A stretch of 64,000 nucleotides of DNA from Ruminiclostridium cellobioparum DSM 1351 = ATCC 15832 (GCF_000621505.1 NZ_JHYD01000002.1:1-64000); one strand, 5' to 3'; shown: positions 36,995 to 47,390, counted from the first letter of the stretch. Notes: generated by a model from the letters alone, not told the origin. Numbers and translations are program-made.

Positions 36995-37180
36995 ATGGCA
37001 AAGAAAGCTATGATAATAAAGCAGCAGCGTACTCCTAAGTTTAGTACTAGGGGCTACAACAGATGTAAAATATGTGGAAGACCACATGCATACATTAGAA
37101 AATTCGGAATTTGCCGTTTGTGCTTTAGACAGTTAGCGTACAAGGGACAAATACCTGGCGTTAAGAAAGCAAGCTGGTAA
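36995..37180 (+). CDS. rpsZ: 30S ribosomal protein S14, zinc-binding type Z
   Basis: This 61-residue protein is the short, zinc-binding S14 form, with Cys pairs in [10 protein letters not shown] and CRLCFRQLA. The end [11 protein letters not shown] is invariant in this type. AGGAGGG precedes the ATG. Confidence 0.97.
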   Translation: MAKKAMIIKQQRTPKFSTRGYNRCKICGRPHAYIRKFGICRLCFRQLAYKGQIPGVKKASW

Positions 37181-37205
37181 TAGACTTTGGAAGGAGGTTA
37201 AACAT

Positions 37206-37604
37206 ATGCAAATCACTGATGCAATCGCTGATATGTTAACCAGAATTAGAAATGCAGGTTCTGCTAAACATGAATCAGTTGATATACCCGCTTCCAACCT
37301 TAAGAGGTCCATAGCAACTATATTGCTGGAAGAAGGTTATATTAAGAGTTTTGAAGAAATAAACGATGGTAAGCAAGGTGTTATAAGAGTCAGCTTGAAG
37401 TACACTGGAAACAAGCAGAACGTTATAACCGGAATCAAGAGAATAAGCAAGCCCGGTTTGAGAGTATATGCCGGTAAGGAAGAGCTTCCTAAGGTATTGG
37501 GCGGTCTCGGGGTAGCTATAATCTCAACATCAAAGGGAATCATGACTGATAAGAAAGCTAGAACTGAAGGCGTAGGCGGAGAAGTACTGGCATTCGTTTG
37601 GTAA
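37206..37604 (+). CDS. rpsH: 30S ribosomal protein S8
   Basis: This 132-residue central-domain protein begins [23 protein letters not shown] and ends [26 protein letters not shown]. In other bacteria S8 represses the spc operon. GGAGG precedes the ATG. Confidence 0.97.
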   Translation: MQITDAIADMLTRIRNAGSAKHESVDIPASNLKRSIATILLEEGYIKSFEEINDGKQGVIRVSLKYTGNKQNVITGIKRISKPGLRVYAGKEELPKVLGGLGVAIISTSKGIMTDKKARTEGVGGEVLAFVW

Positions 37605-37606
37605 AA

Positions 37607-37633
37607 AAGTGTTTTATCTTCGATAAAACACTT
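37607..37633 (+). terminator. Perfect 12-bp hairpin between rpsH and rplF
   Basis: AAGTGTTTTATC (37607-37618) pairs perfectly with 37622-37633. Further on, two GGTTTTTTC runs (37652-37661 and 37669-37679) and GCCACC/GGTGGC (37684-37699) extend the structure in this 156-base gap. It could be an internal partial terminator or processing site inside the spc operon. Confidence 0.5.
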
Positions 37634-37760
37634 GGAAAAAACCTATCGGTTTTTTCGCTAAGGCTGACAGGTTTTTTCAAAGTGCCACCTTTAGGTGGCG
37701 GTAAAAGGTCTGAAAAGGGCGCTTGGTTCGCTCATAATTTTAAGAACTGGAGGTTACGAC

Positions 37761-38312
37761 ATGTCAAGAATAGGTAAGTTGCCGATAGCTGTTCCCAAGG
37801 GAGTAGATGTCAAGCTGGGCGGCGACAATGTGTTGACAGTAAAAGGATCAAAAGGAACTTTAACAAAACAGTTCCACAAAGATATGATCATCAAAGTGGA
37901 AGGTGAACAAATAACAGTTGAAAGACCTTCTGATTTAAAAATGCACAAGTCACTTCATGGTTTAACCAGAACACTTGTAAACAATATGGTTGAAGGTGTA
38001 ACAAACGGATACCAGAAGGCTCTCGATATCAACGGTGTTGGATACAGAGCACAGAAGCAGGGTAAGAAGTTGGTATTGACATTGGGATATTCACATCCTG
38101 TTGAAATGGATGATCCCGAAGGAATAACTACTGAAGTACCTGCACCTAACAAGATCATTGTTAAGGGAATAGACAAGCAGGTTGTCGGAGAGGTTGCTGC
38201 AAAGATTCGTGAAAAGAGACCACCTGAGCCTTATAAGGGTAAAGGTATCAAATACGAAAATGAAGTAATCAGACGTAAAGAAGGTAAGACCGGTGGCAAG
38301 GGTAAAAAGTAG
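37761..38312 (+). CDS. rplF: 50S ribosomal protein L6
   Basis: This 183-residue protein of the factor-binding stalk base begins [19 protein letters not shown] and has the C-terminal [21 protein letters not shown] motif. The ATG at 37761 follows GGAGG. An open frame from 37695 runs through the hairpin gap and is not used. Confidence 0.97.
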   Translation: MSRIGKLPIAVPKGVDVKLGGDNVLTVKGSKGTLTKQFHKDMIIKVEGEQITVERPSDLKMHKSLHGLTRTLVNNMVEGVTNGYQKALDINGVGYRAQKQGKKLVLTLGYSHPVEMDDPEGITTEVPAPNKIIVKGIDKQVVGEVAAKIREKRPPEPYKGKGIKYENEVIRRKEGKTGGKGKK

Positions 38313-38329
38313 AAAGGAGATGAGAGTAA

Positions 38330-38698
38330 ATGATTAAGAAACCAAATAGGAACGATATAAGACTTAGAAAGCACGTAAGAGTACGTAAAAAAGTCGCTGG
38401 AACTCAAGAACGTCCCAGACTGAACGTTTTTAGAAGTTTAAAAAACATTTATGTTCAGATTATTGATGATTCAACCGGCAATACTCTTGTATCCGCTTCA
38501 ACCCTTGATGCTGCATTAAAAGGTAAGGTTGCTAACAGTGGAAACAAGGAAGCAGCTAAAGAAGTTGGAAAATTAATAGCTGCAAAGGCTATTGAAAAGG
38601 GTATAAAGCAGGTTGTATTTGATAGAGGCGGTTATATCTATCACGGTAGAGTTAAAGAGCTTGCAGATGCTGCTAGAGAAGCAGGCTTGGATTTCTAA
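38330..38698 (+). CDS. rplR: 50S ribosomal protein L18
   Basis: This 122-residue 5S rRNA-binding protein has [29 protein letters not shown] and ends [34 protein letters not shown] precedes the ATG. Confidence 0.97.
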   Translation: MIKKPNRNDIRLRKHVRVRKKVAGTQERPRLNVFRSLKNIYVQIIDDSTGNTLVSASTLDAALKGKVANSGNKEAAKEVGKLIAAKAIEKGIKQVVFDRGGYIYHGRVKELADAAREAGLDF

Positions 38699-38716
38699 GA
38701 GAAGGAGGGGAATACA

Positions 38717-39220
38717 TTGCAACGAATTGATGCCAACACTTTGGGAGAACTAAAAGAGAAAGTCGTTAATATAGGTCGTGTTACAAAGGTTGTTAAAGGT
38801 GGTAGAAACTTTCGTTTCAGCGCTTTGGTAGTAGTTGGGGACGAAAACGGTTATGTTGGAAGCGGAATGGGAAAAGCTGCTGAAATACCTGAAGCTATCC
38901 GCAAAGGTATTGAAGATGCCAAGAAAAACCTGATAAAGGTTCCATTGGTGGAAACAACAATACCACACGAGGCAACAGGAGTATTCGGAGCAGGTAAAGT
39001 ATTGCTCAAACCGGCAGGACAAGGTACTGGTGTTATCGCCGGCGGTCCTGTTAGAGCCGTGCTGGAGCTGGCAGGAATACGTGATATCAGAACGAAGTCA
39101 TTGGGTTCAAACAACCCTATCAACATGGTTAATGCAACTATAGAGGGTCTTGCTCAGTTAAAGACCGCTGAAGAGGTTGCTAGACTTCGCGGAAAAACTG
39201 CAGAAGAGATTCTGGGTTAG
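38717..39220 (+). CDS. rpsE: 30S ribosomal protein S5
   Basis: This 167-residue protein of translational fidelity has [21 protein letters not shown], the GxG(M)GKA(A)E.PEAIRKG segment and [27 protein letters not shown]. The start is TTG after GGAGGGG. Confidence 0.97.
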   Translation: MQRIDANTLGELKEKVVNIGRVTKVVKGGRNFRFSALVVVGDENGYVGSGMGKAAEIPEAIRKGIEDAKKNLIKVPLVETTIPHEATGVFGAGKVLLKPAGQGTGVIAGGPVRAVLELAGIRDIRTKSLGSNNPINMVNATIEGLAQLKTAEEVARLRGKTAEEILG

Positions 39221-39231
39221 GGGGGACATTA

Positions 39232-39411
39232 ATGGCTAAGTTAAAAATAACTCTGAAGAAGAGCATAAATAAGGCCGTTGAAAGCCAGGCAGCTACAGTT
39301 AAAGCTCTTGGCCTGGGCAAAATCGGTACTTCAGTTGAGCACAATGATAACCCACAAATCAGAGGTATGATCAGAAAAGTTTCACATCTTGTTTGTGTAG
39401 AAGAAATATAA
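39232..39411 (+). CDS. rpmD: 50S ribosomal protein L30
   Basis: This is a 59-residue protein starting [17 protein letters not shown] and containing [24 protein letters not shown], the L30 signature. GGGGGGAC precedes the ATG, and rplO begins 14 bases after its stop. It lies in the conserved rpsE-rpmD-rplO order. Confidence 0.96.
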   Translation: MAKLKITLKKSINKAVESQAATVKALGLGKIGTSVEHNDNPQIRGMIRKVSHLVCVEEI

Positions 39412-39425
39412 GGGAGGTGTAGTCA

Positions 39426-39869
39426 ATGAAATTATTTGAATTACAGCCTGCTCCTGGATCAAAGAAACTGCCTAACAGAAAAGGTAGAGGTATAGGTACT
39501 GGTAACGGTAAAACTGCCGGCAAAGGTCACAAAGGCCAAAATGCCCGTGCAGGTGGTGGTGTTAGACCTGGTTTCGAAGGTGGTCAGATGCCATTATATA
39601 TGAGATTACCTAAAAGAGGATTTAACAACTATGAGTTTGCTGACAAGTACACAGAAGTTAATGTATCTGCATTGAACATTTTCGAAGATGGTACTGTTGT
39701 AACCCAGGAGTTGCTTAAATCATCCGGCCTTGCCAAAAAGATTATTGATGGAGTAGCTATTTTAGGTAATGGTGAGTTAACTAAAAAGTTAACAGTTCAG
39801 GCGGCTAAATTTACGAAGACAGCTACTGCTAAGATAGAAGCTGCGGGAGGAAAGGTCGAGGTGGTATAA
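39426..39869 (+). CDS. rplO: 50S ribosomal protein L15
   Basis: This 147-residue protein begins [43 protein letters not shown]-type text in full family agreement and has the Gly-rich arm needed for late 50S assembly. GGGAGG precedes the ATG. secY begins one base after the stop. Confidence 0.97.
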   Translation: MKLFELQPAPGSKKLPNRKGRGIGTGNGKTAGKGHKGQNARAGGGVRPGFEGGQMPLYMRLPKRGFNNYEFADKYTEVNVSALNIFEDGTVVTQELLKSSGLAKKIIDGVAILGNGELTKKLTVQAAKFTKTATAKIEAAGGKVEVV

Positions 39870-39870
39870 C

Positions 39871-41163
39871 GTGAGTGGTATGTTGGATACACTTAAGAAT
39901 TCCTGGAAAATTCCTGATTTAAAAAGAAAACTCTTGATAACAATAGGTCTGCTCCTGATATTTAGATTAGGATCCAGAATTCCGGTTCCCGGACTTGATC
40001 CTACTTACTTTGCCAGCCTTATAGAAAAAGGCGGACAGCTGTTTAATTTCCTGGATGTGGTTGGCGGAGGCTCATTCAAATCTGCGACAATATTTGCTAT
40101 GAGTATTACACCGTACATCAATGCATCCATCATAATGCAGCTTTTGACCATAGCCATTCCGAAGCTGGAACAGCTCTCAAAAGAGGGTGAGGAAGGCAGA
40201 AAGAAAATCGGCCAATGGATCAGATATGCTACGGTTATACTGGCGTTTGTACAGGCGACAGCAATAGCTGTTAGTTTAAGAGGCGCAATTATTTCGGGAC
40301 TTAACGTTATGACCTTCATCACAGTTACATTCACACTTACTGCCGGAACTGCATTTTTGATGTGGCTTGGTGAACAGATCACCGAGTATGGTATTGGTAA
40401 TGGTATTTCAATGCTGATTTTTGCAGGTATCGTATCTGCCGGTCCAAAAGGCTTGAATTACCTTATCATGAACTATCAGGCTGGAAAGCTTGGAAATGAC
40501 TTTGTTGGAATACTTAGTATAATTGGAATTTTACTTGTGTTTGTTGCAATAATAGCATGTGTTGTTTTTGTTAATCAGGCAGAGCGCAGAATTCCGGTAC
40601 AGTATGCTAAAAGGGTTGTTGGCAGAAAGGTTTATGGAGGACAGAGCACTCACTTGCCGATCAAGGTAAACTGGGCAGGTGTTATTCCTATAATCTTTGC
40701 AATGTCAATAATGTCACTTCCATCAACTTTATTTGCATTTGCAGCTCCAAGTACTAATACAGGTTTTATCGGATTCATGAAGAACTGGCAGTCACATTGG
40801 ACTTATTCCATACTTTATGCTTTACTGATTATCGGATTTACCTTCTTCTACACTTATGTACAGTTCAATCCTATTGAACTTGCCAACAACATGAAGAAGA
40901 ACGGTGGATTTATACCTGGTATCAGACCTGGTAAGCCCACATCGGATTACATCCAAAAGGTATTAAACAGAATTACATGGTTTGGTGCATTATTCCTTGC
41001 CCTTATCTCCATATTCCCATATGTAATCGTATGGATCACCGGAGTACAGGGGGTATGGTTTGCAGGAACAAGCGTTTTGATCCTTGTAGGTGTTGCACTT
41101 GATACTGTAAGACAGATTGAGTCACAGATGCTTATGAGACATTACAAGGGCTTTCTTGAATAA
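39871..41163 (+). CDS. secY: Preprotein translocase subunit SecY
   Basis: This 430-residue channel protein of the Sec translocon has about ten membrane spans. It begins with LKNSWKIPDLKRKLLITIGLLLIFRLGSRIPVPGLD and has the plug-region text FNFLDVVGGGSFKSATIFAMSITPYINASIIMQLL. The loop QAERRIPVQYAKRVVGRKVYGGQSTHLPIKVN carries ribosome/SecA contact residues. The start is GTG, just after the rplO stop, with GAGGTGG upstream. It would export the chitinase and the other secreted proteins here. Confidence 0.97.
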   Translation: MSGMLDTLKNSWKIPDLKRKLLITIGLLLIFRLGSRIPVPGLDPTYFASLIEKGGQLFNFLDVVGGGSFKSATIFAMSITPYINASIIMQLLTIAIPKLEQLSKEGEEGRKKIGQWIRYATVILAFVQATAIAVSLRGAIISGLNVMTFITVTFTLTAGTAFLMWLGEQITEYGIGNGISMLIFAGIVSAGPKGLNYLIMNYQAGKLGNDFVGILSIIGILLVFVAIIACVVFVNQAERRIPVQYAKRVVGRKVYGGQSTHLPIKVNWAGVIPIIFAMSIMSLPSTLFAFAAPSTNTGFIGFMKNWQSHWTYSILYALLIIGFTFFYTYVQFNPIELANNMKKNGGFIPGIRPGKPTSDYIQKVLNRITWFGALFLALISIFPYVIVWITGVQGVWFAGTSVLILVGVALDTVRQIESQMLMRHYKGFLE

Positions 41164-41205
41164 GCATCATTCATATAAGCTTAAATAGATAATATAAAAA
41201 GTTTG

Positions 41206-41229
41206 GGGTTTATGATACGTCATAAACCC
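41206..41229 (+). terminator. Hairpin after secY
   Basis: GGGTTTATGA (41206-41215) pairs with TCATAAACCC (41220-41229) around a TACG loop. TTACTTT follows, so the U-tract is poor. It may reduce read-through into adk. Confidence 0.5.
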
Positions 41230-41337
41230 TTACTTTAAATTCATATGATTTTATTAAAGGGTATGCTTAAGGCGCGTCCTATAAGCAGGTAGAATGGAAG
41301 AGAGCCATGTAGAAGAATGGCTTGGGAGGTAGATAAT

Positions 41338-41982
41338 ATGAAAATCGTACTATTAGGAGCTCCTGGTGCAGGTAAGGGAACTCAAGCTAAAACAATATCT
41401 GAAAAATTATCCATACCACATATATCGACCGGAGATATTTTCAGAGCGAATATCAAGGGAAATACACCTCTTGGAATCAAGGCAAAGGAATATATGGATA
41501 AAGGGCAGCTTGTTCCCGATGAACTCACTGTAGAAATAGTTAAAGACAGGCTTGCCAGTCCCGACTGTGAAAAAGGATTCATTCTTGATGGTTTCCCCAG
41601 GACGATTCCACAGGCAGAGTATCTTGACAAAGTTCTTGATTCTATGAACATTGAACTTGATGCTACATTATTAATCAATGTAAAGGATGCGGATATTATA
41701 GAAAGAATGTCCGGAAGACGTACCTGTCCAAACTGCGGTGCATCCTATCATGTTATTTTTAATCCTACAAAGGTTGAAGGGATTTGTGACGTATGCAGCA
41801 CACCTGTTATTCAAAGGGCTGATGATGCTGCAGAAACAGTGCTGAGCAGGCTTGAGACCTATCACAAGCAGACCCAGCCGCTTATAAGCTACTATGAAAA
41901 GGCCGGAAAGCTCAAGGTTGCCGACGGTGCCGATGAGGTAGAACAGACAACTGCAAGAGTATTCAGGGCTTTAGGAATTTAA
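41338..41982 (+). CDS. adk: Adenylate kinase
   Basis: This 214-residue enzyme interconverts ATP+AMP and 2 ADP. It has the P-loop [10 protein letters not shown] at residues 7-16, the NMP-binding ISTGDIFR segment and the DGFPRT motif. The lid has a zinc site (CPNC and CDVC). GGGAGG precedes ATG 41338. map follows after four bases. Confidence 0.97.
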   Translation: MKIVLLGAPGAGKGTQAKTISEKLSIPHISTGDIFRANIKGNTPLGIKAKEYMDKGQLVPDELTVEIVKDRLASPDCEKGFILDGFPRTIPQAEYLDKVLDSMNIELDATLLINVKDADIIERMSGRRTCPNCGASYHVIFNPTKVEGICDVCSTPVIQRADDAAETVLSRLETYHKQTQPLISYYEKAGKLKVADGADEVEQTTARVFRALGI

Positions 41983-41986
41983 AATT

Positions 41987-42757
41987 ATGTTTACAATAAA
42001 ATCGCAGGCAGAAATAGATAAGATGAGAAAAGCTGGAGAGGTTCTTTATGAGACCCTTCAGCTGCTAAAAAAGAATATTGCTCCCGGTGTCACAACAAAG
42101 GAACTGGACAGGATAGCATATGAAAATATCAGGAAGTACAATGCAATTCCGTCCTTTAAGGGATACGAGCCGGGCATACCCGGTGTAGTGCCGTTTCCGG
42201 CCAGTATTTGCACTTCTGTCAATGAGGAAGTTGTTCACGGAATCCCAAGCAGTTTAAATCGTTTAAAAGATGGCGATATTATTAGCATAGATGTTGGTGT
42301 TTACCTGAACGGCTATCATGCCGATGCCGCCAGAACCTACGGGGTGGGAAAAATATCCGGTGAAGCGCAGCGGCTGATAACCGAAACGAGACAGAGCTTC
42401 TTTGAAGGTCTGAAGCAAATGGAAGTGGGCAAACACATCCGGGATATTTCCGAAGCAATACAGAGTCATGCCGAGAGTAAAGGTTTTTCTGTTGTAAGAG
42501 ATTTTGTGGGGCACGGTATTGGAAGAGAGCTGCATGAGTTGCCCGAAATTCCAAACTACGTTACAAAACGCAGAGGAGCAAAGCTGGAAAGCGGAATGAC
42601 CATTGCCGTAGAGCCTATGATAAATGAAGGCACCTACAGTGTCAGAGTTTTGGATAACAGCTGGACGGTGGTGACCTCCGACGGGTCACTTTCAGCTCAT
42701 TATGAAAATACGGTAGCAATTACAGAAAATGGACCACTAATTTTAACAAAGTTTTAA
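41987..42757 (+). CDS. map: Methionine aminopeptidase, type I
   Basis: This 256-residue enzyme removes the initiator Met. Metal-ligand motifs are ISIDVGVYLNGYHADAART (two Asp), GHGIGRELHE (His), AVEPM (Glu) and HYENTV (Glu). The start lies four bases after adk, so translation is probably coupled. It has no extra N-terminal zinc domain. Confidence 0.96.
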   Translation: MFTIKSQAEIDKMRKAGEVLYETLQLLKKNIAPGVTTKELDRIAYENIRKYNAIPSFKGYEPGIPGVVPFPASICTSVNEEVVHGIPSSLNRLKDGDIISIDVGVYLNGYHADAARTYGVGKISGEAQRLITETRQSFFEGLKQMEVGKHIRDISEAIQSHAESKGFSVVRDFVGHGIGRELHELPEIPNYVTKRRGAKLESGMTIAVEPMINEGTYSVRVLDNSWTVVTSDGSLSAHYENTVAITENGPLILTKF

Positions 42758-43063
42758 AAAGTTTTTTAAATAAATGTATTGTTATTATTATAGTTTTCCT
42801 GTATAATTTATATTTGGTTTCACCAATGTCAAATGCATGTTGAAGTTTTGCTTTGATCAGTGCAGTTGATAGTGTAAATTTTATGCGTAGAGGTGACAGG
42901 GCTTGTATAACGCGAGTAAGACGTTTTGGGAGCGACATGTTTGCCCCTCGCGTGGCAAAAGGCCGCCGGCAGCTTTTTGGCGGTTTTACGAACATGTAAG
43001 TGATTTTTATGATTTTAATTTCATTTTGTGTCGCCGGTTCCTTTTTATGACATGGAGGTTAGC

Positions 43064-43345
43064 ATGAATATAATACTGGGACAGGTTGTTTATTCAAAAG
43101 CAGGGCGGGACGAAGGCAGGATTTTTATTGTGAGCGGGATTATTGATGACAAATATGTATTTGTCAGTGATGGTGATCTCAGACGGTATGAAAATCCGAA
43201 AAAAAAGAAGATTAAACATCTAAATATTACTGCAGCAATTATTGAGTCAATATCACAAAAGCTCAATTCGGGCATAAAAATTACAAATGCTGAGATCAGA
43301 AAGGCGCTTGCCGAGACAAAAGCAGCCGAGGCGGTCAAAGAATGA
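43064..43345 (+). CDS. KOW-domain, L14E-like RNA-binding protein
   Basis: This 93-residue protein has an N-terminal KOW/L14E-like beta-barrel (LGQVVYSKAGRDEGRIFIVSGIIDDKYVFVSDGDLRRYENPKKKK is the region) and a helical C-terminal tail. Homologues are found at this exact place, between map and infA, in many Clostridia. A ribosome-associated role is likely but not shown. CATGGAGGTTAGC precedes ATG 43064. The 306-base gap before it contains CGCGAG/CTCGCG and CCGCC/GGCGG helices, suggesting a terminator or attenuator near 42940-42988. Confidence 0.8.
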   Translation: MNIILGQVVYSKAGRDEGRIFIVSGIIDDKYVFVSDGDLRRYENPKKKKIKHLNITAAIIESISQKLNSGIKITNAEIRKALAETKAAEAVKE

Positions 43346-43437
43346 TTATCAGTTGAAAAGCAGCTAATTAATATATAAATCCAATTGATTGAATATCAAG
43401 TGATATTTGATTGAAAAGCTCTGGAGGAGGTGCTAGT

Positions 43438-43656
43438 TTGGCAAAAGACGACGTTATTGAAGTGGAAGGAACAGTTGTTGAAGCATTACCAAATGCTATG
43501 TTCCAGGTAGAACTTGAAAATGGACATAAGGTTTTGGCTCATATTTCAGGAAAACTTAGGATGAACTTTATCAGGATACTTCCCGGTGATAAGGTGACAA
43601 TTGAATTATCCCCATACGACCTTACCAGAGGAAGGATTACTTGGAGAGCAAAATAA
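43438..43656 (+). CDS. infA: Translation initiation factor IF-1
   Basis: This 72-residue OB-fold protein blocks the A site during initiation. The whole sequence fits, from [21 protein letters not shown] to [21 protein letters not shown]. The TTG at 43438 follows GGAGGAGG, and gives the usual length. Confidence 0.97.
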   Translation: MAKDDVIEVEGTVVEALPNAMFQVELENGHKVLAHISGKLRMNFIRILPGDKVTIELSPYDLTRGRITWRAK

Positions 43657-43758
43657 TACATACCTCTGCCGGCTTGCTGTATGGGAGTGGTATTATTAAA
43701 TATAAATCAATTAAAATAATTAAGCTAATTTGTTTGTTACTATAAGGAGGCTATAGCA

Positions 43759-43872
43759 ATGAAAGTTAAACCATCAGTTAAGACTATATGTGAAAAATGC
43801 AAGATCATTAGAAGAAAAGGCAGAGTTATGATCATCTGCGAAAATCCAAAGCACAAACAGAAACAGGGTTAA
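43759..43872 (+). CDS. rpmJ: 50S ribosomal protein L36, zinc form
   Basis: This 37-residue protein is [21 protein letters not shown] followed by [16 protein letters not shown]. The Cys-x-x-Cys, Cys, His set identifies the zinc-binding type. AAGGAGG precedes the ATG. Confidence 0.97.
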   Translation: MKVKPSVKTICEKCKIIRRKGRVMIICENPKHKQKQG

Positions 43873-44191
43873 TAATTAATAACCCAAAATTATTATTACT
43901 TTCGTAAAATCTCAACAAGAAGCGGCTGAACATAGAATTTTTCAAATTCATTTGAATCATCCCAATTCTTTGTTATTCTTGATGATATTTTAAATATTTG
44001 ACGATATCGCGTGGATTAAGATGCCTAGGGGAATGGCAATATTTATTACATCTGCATCCTGCGGTGGAGAATTAGCACGAGTTGCGCGAGACTGCGTTCA
44101 ATGTGTTATTGACGTAAGTTGCGCCAAAAAGGTCTGATGGCCTTTTACAAGAATAAGTTTATGAGAAATTATTTGGAGGTGTAGGAAAAGT
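43873..44191 (+). other. 319-base gap between rpmJ and rpsM
   Basis: No gene is visible. AAAAGGTC (44127-44134) pairs with GGCCTTTT (44139-44146), which looks like a small attenuator hairpin 46 bases before rpsM. GTTGCGC occurs twice (about 44092 and 44118) and GCGTTCAAT can pair with ATTGACGT around 44095-44115. In most relatives these two genes are close together. Confidence 0.45.
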
Positions 44192-44560
44192 ATGGCACGT
44201 ATTGCCGGAGTAGATTTGCCCAGAGAAAAAAGGGTAGAAATTGGTCTCACTTACATTTTTGGAATCGGAAGATCCAAGTCAAACGAAATTCTCGTTAAGA
44301 CTGGCATCAACCCCGACACAAGAGTAAGAGATCTTACTGACGACGAAATCAGCAAACTCAGAGAAACCATTGACAGAGAATATAAGGTTGAAGGTGATCT
44401 TAGAAGAGAAGTAGCGTTGAACATCAAGCGTCTTATTGAAATCGGATGCTACAGAGGAAGAAGACACAGAATGGGTCTTCCGGTTAGAGGTCAACGTACA
44501 AAGACTAACGCAAGGACTAGAAAAGGCCCTTCAAAGACCGTTAGCGGTAAAAAGAAATAG
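44192..44560 (+). CDS. rpsM: 30S ribosomal protein S13
   Basis: This 122-residue head protein begins [26 protein letters not shown] and ends [26 protein letters not shown] precedes the ATG. Confidence 0.97.
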   Translation: MARIAGVDLPREKRVEIGLTYIFGIGRSKSNEILVKTGINPDTRVRDLTDDEISKLRETIDREYKVEGDLRREVALNIKRLIEIGCYRGRRHRMGLPVRGQRTKTNARTRKGPSKTVSGKKK

Positions 44561-44581
44561 TTAAAGGAGGTTTGCGAACAC

Positions 44582-44986
44582 ATGGCAACAAAGACTGCTG
44601 GTGCTAAAAGGACTACCAGAAAAAGAAGAGAACGTAAAAATATTGAACGTGGAGCTGCTCATATCCGTTCATCTTTTAATAATACAATTGTTACCTTGAC
44701 AGATACTGCCGGTAATGCGCTTTCATGGGCAAGTGCAGGCGGGTTGGGTTTCAGAGGCTCAAGAAAGAGCACTCCATTTGCTGCTCAGATGGCGGCCGAA
44801 ACAGCTGCTAAAGCTGCAATGGAACATGGACTGAAGACTGTTGAAGTATACGTAAAGGGACCTGGAGCAGGTAGAGAAGCAGCAATCAGAGCATTGCAGG
44901 CTGCTGGTTTGGAAGTGAGCCTTATAAAGGATGTTACACCAATTCCTCATAATGGCTGCAGACCGCCTAAGCGTAGAAGAGTATAA
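44582..44986 (+). CDS. rpsK: 30S ribosomal protein S11
   Basis: This 134-residue platform protein has [24 protein letters not shown] and ends [19 protein letters not shown], the invariant C terminus. AAAGGAGG precedes the ATG. Confidence 0.97.
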   Translation: MATKTAGAKRTTRKRRERKNIERGAAHIRSSFNNTIVTLTDTAGNALSWASAGGLGFRGSRKSTPFAAQMAAETAAKAAMEHGLKTVEVYVKGPGAGREAAIRALQAAGLEVSLIKDVTPIPHNGCRPPKRRRV

Positions 44987-45013
44987 TTGATTATTATGGA
45001 GGTGTAAATTTAG

Positions 45014-45640
45014 ATGGCAAGATATACTGAAGCAGTTTGCAGACTTTGCCGCAGAGAGGGCGAAAAGCTCTTTTTGAAGGGTGAGAGATGCTATACTGAT
45101 AAATGTTCCATAGCAAGAAGGGCATATGCTCCCGGACAACATGGACAGGCAAAGAAAAAAATGTCTGAATATGGTATACAGCTTCGTGAGAAGCAAAAGG
45201 TTAGAAGATTTTATGGCGTATTGGAAGGCCAGTTCAGTGAATACTTTGAAATGGCTGCCAGACGTAAAGGAATTACAGGTGAAAACTTGTTGCAAATACT
45301 TGAAACAAGACTTGACAATGTAGTTTACAGACTGGGTCTCGGTACTTCAAGACCAGAATCAAGACAGTTGGTAACTCATGGTCACTTTACAGTAAACGGC
45401 AAGCGTGTAAACATTCCTTCCTACCTCTTGAAGGTTGGAGATGTTATAGCACTTGCTCCGAAGAGCAGAAGTTCAGAAAAAGTCAAAGCTATCGGTGATA
45501 TCACAGGTGGCAAGGTAGTTCCAAAGTGGCTTGAATATGATGCTGAAAACTTTACAGGAAAAGTTGCCGCTCTTCCTGCCAGAGAAGATATAGATTTACC
45601 AATCAAGGAACACTTGATCGTAGAGTTGTACTCCAAGTAA
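45014..45640 (+). CDS. rpsD: 30S ribosomal protein S4, zinc form
   Basis: This 208-residue primary binder of 16S rRNA also acts as an operon repressor and antiterminator in other bacteria. The N terminus has [15 protein letters not shown] plus CYTDKC, the cysteine set of the zinc-binding C+ form. The S4 RNA-binding domain starts at [22 protein letters not shown] precedes the ATG. Confidence 0.97.
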   Translation: MARYTEAVCRLCRREGEKLFLKGERCYTDKCSIARRAYAPGQHGQAKKKMSEYGIQLREKQKVRRFYGVLEGQFSEYFEMAARRKGITGENLLQILETRLDNVVYRLGLGTSRPESRQLVTHGHFTVNGKRVNIPSYLLKVGDVIALAPKSRSSEKVKAIGDITGGKVVPKWLEYDAENFTGKVAALPAREDIDLPIKEHLIVELYSK

Positions 45641-45668
45641 TAATAAGTAAAATAAAATTCACTTGGAA

Positions 45669-45729
45669 GCAACTGAAAGGATTATTTAATATAATAATCT
45701 CTATGATAATGTATGTTAGAATCAGTTGC
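45669..45729 (+). promoter_or_regulatory. Two-tier hairpin before rpoA
   Basis: GCAACTGA (45669-45676) pairs perfectly with TCAGTTGC (45722-45729), and GATTATT (45680-45686) pairs with AATAATC (45693-45699) inside. It fills most of the 123-base gap between rpsD and rpoA. Confidence 0.5.
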
Positions 45730-45766
45730 CCTCAAAAAATAAAAAGTTGTTAAGGGAGGGTTTTTG

Positions 45767-46714
45767 GTGATAGAAATAGAAAAGCCTAGAATTGAATGTG
45801 TAGCTAATAGCGATGACAACACGTACGGCAAGTTTATAATTGAGCCTTTGGAAAGAGGCTATGGTATTACACTCGGTAATTCATTGAGAAGAATATTGCT
45901 TTCATCTTTACCGGGTGCGGCTGTTAATTCAATCAAGATAGATGGAGTATTGCATGAATTCTCCACTGTTCCTGGTGTAGTAGAGGATGTAACAGAGATA
46001 ATACTTAATATCAAGTCTCTTTCTTTAAAGATGCACGGTGAAGGATCAAAAGTTATTTATATTGATGCAAATGGTGAAGGACCTATCACCGCTGGTGATA
46101 TCATAACCGATCAGGATGTTGAGATATTAAATCCCGAGCTCCATATTGCAACATTAAACGGTGACCACAGATTCTATATGGAACTTGTAATCAGCAAGGG
46201 CAGAGGATACGTATCGGCTGAAAAGAATAAGCAGCCGGGACAGCCCATAGGTGTGGTGCCTGTTGACTCGATTTATACTCCTGTCAAAAAGGTAAACTAC
46301 ACTGTTGAAAACACCCGTGTTGGTCAAATAACAGACTATGACAAGCTTACTCTGGAAGTGTGGACTGATGGCAGCATCAATCCCGACGAGGCAATAAGCC
46401 TTGGCGCAAAGATATTAAGCGAGCATTTGAATCTGTTTGTTGATCTGTCAGATCAGGCTAAGCACACTGAAATAATGGTAGAAAAAGAAGAAACCAAAAA
46501 GGAAAAGGTTCTTGAAATGACAATTGAAGAACTGGATCTCTCAGTCAGATCCTACAATTGTTTAAAGAGAGCCGGTATCAATACTGTTGAAGATCTTACC
46601 AACAAAACCGAAGAGGATATGATGAAGGTAAGAAATCTCGGTAGAAAATCTCTTGAGGAAGTTCTTCAGAAACTGCAGGCACTTGGGCTGGTATTGGCTC
46701 CAAGTGAAGAATAA
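45767..46714 (+). CDS. rpoA: RNA polymerase alpha subunit
   Basis: This 315-residue subunit nucleates polymerase assembly and contacts UP elements and activators. The N-terminal domain has [27 protein letters not shown]; the C-terminal domain has [22 protein letters not shown] and [15 protein letters not shown]. The start could be TTG 45764 or GTG 45767. GTG is chosen because it gives [10 protein letters not shown] and better spacing from AGGGAGGG. Confidence 0.97.
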   Translation: MIEIEKPRIECVANSDDNTYGKFIIEPLERGYGITLGNSLRRILLSSLPGAAVNSIKIDGVLHEFSTVPGVVEDVTEIILNIKSLSLKMHGEGSKVIYIDANGEGPITAGDIITDQDVEILNPELHIATLNGDHRFYMELVISKGRGYVSAEKNKQPGQPIGVVPVDSIYTPVKKVNYTVENTRVGQITDYDKLTLEVWTDGSINPDEAISLGAKILSEHLNLFVDLSDQAKHTEIMVEKEETKKEKVLEMTIEELDLSVRSYNCLKRAGINTVEDLTNKTEEDMMKVRNLGRKSLEEVLQKLQALGLVLAPSEE

Positions 46715-46780
46715 ACGGATATATCAGTATTTACTATACATGAGTTATTAAGTAAAACATCGGGTAAGGAGGGATAGGTA

Positions 46781-47305
46781 ATGCCAGGTCAAAGAAAGTT
46801 AGGGCGTGCGACTGACCAGAGAAAGGCAATTTTAAGAAATCTTACAACAGCTTTATTTGTAAGCGGAAGAATTGAAACTACTGAAGCGAGAGCTAAAGAA
46901 GTTAAAAATATTGCAGAAAAACTTATCACTATAGCGATCAAGGAAGCAGACAACTTTACTTCAAAGCAGGTAAAGATCAGTTCGGCCAAGGTTGATGCCA
47001 AGGGTAAGAAGCTCACTGATTCCAAGACTTCCAAGAATGGTAACAAGTATTTGGTTATCGACAGGGAAGAGAAGACCGACATGGTTTCTGTGGACAGTCC
47101 ATCAAGACTTCATGCAAGAAGACTTATAATGAATTGGGTTTACAGACCGTCAACTGCTGACGGAGAGAACGTAAATGTCACAGATAAGCTTTTTGATGAG
47201 ATTGCTCCGAAGTACAAGGGCAAGAACGGTGGTTATACAAGAATATACAAGCTTGGACCAAGAAGAGGCGATGCCGCTGAAATGGTTATCCTTGAGTTAG
47301 TATAA
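46781..47305 (+). CDS. rplQ: 50S ribosomal protein L17 with central insertion
   Basis: This 174-residue protein has the L17 N terminus ([34 protein letters not shown]) and C terminus ([25 protein letters not shown]). About 47 residues between positions 60 and 107, rich in Lys, Ser and Asp, separate them. Typical bacterial L17 has about 120 residues and lacks this. It ends the alpha operon. AAGGAGGG precedes the ATG. Confidence 0.95.
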   Translation: MPGQRKLGRATDQRKAILRNLTTALFVSGRIETTEARAKEVKNIAEKLITIAIKEADNFTSKQVKISSAKVDAKGKKLTDSKTSKNGNKYLVIDREEKTDMVSVDSPSRLHARRLIMNWVYRPSTADGENVNVTDKLFDEIAPKYKGKNGGYTRIYKLGPRRGDAAEMVILELV

Positions 47306-47343
47306 TTCCGGTATAAATAATTAAACCAAAATATTATGATATT

Positions 47344-47390
47344 GGGGATTGGACACGCTGGCAGCAAATGGTGCCGGCATGTTTGATCCC
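47344..47390 (+). terminator. Strong hairpin after rplQ
   Basis: GGGGATT (47344-47350) pairs with GATCCC (47385-47390), and ACACGCTGGCA (47353-47363) pairs with TGCCGGCATGT (47372-47382) inside. TATATTTG follows, not a clean T-run. It may be a terminator or a 3' processing structure. Confidence 0.55.
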
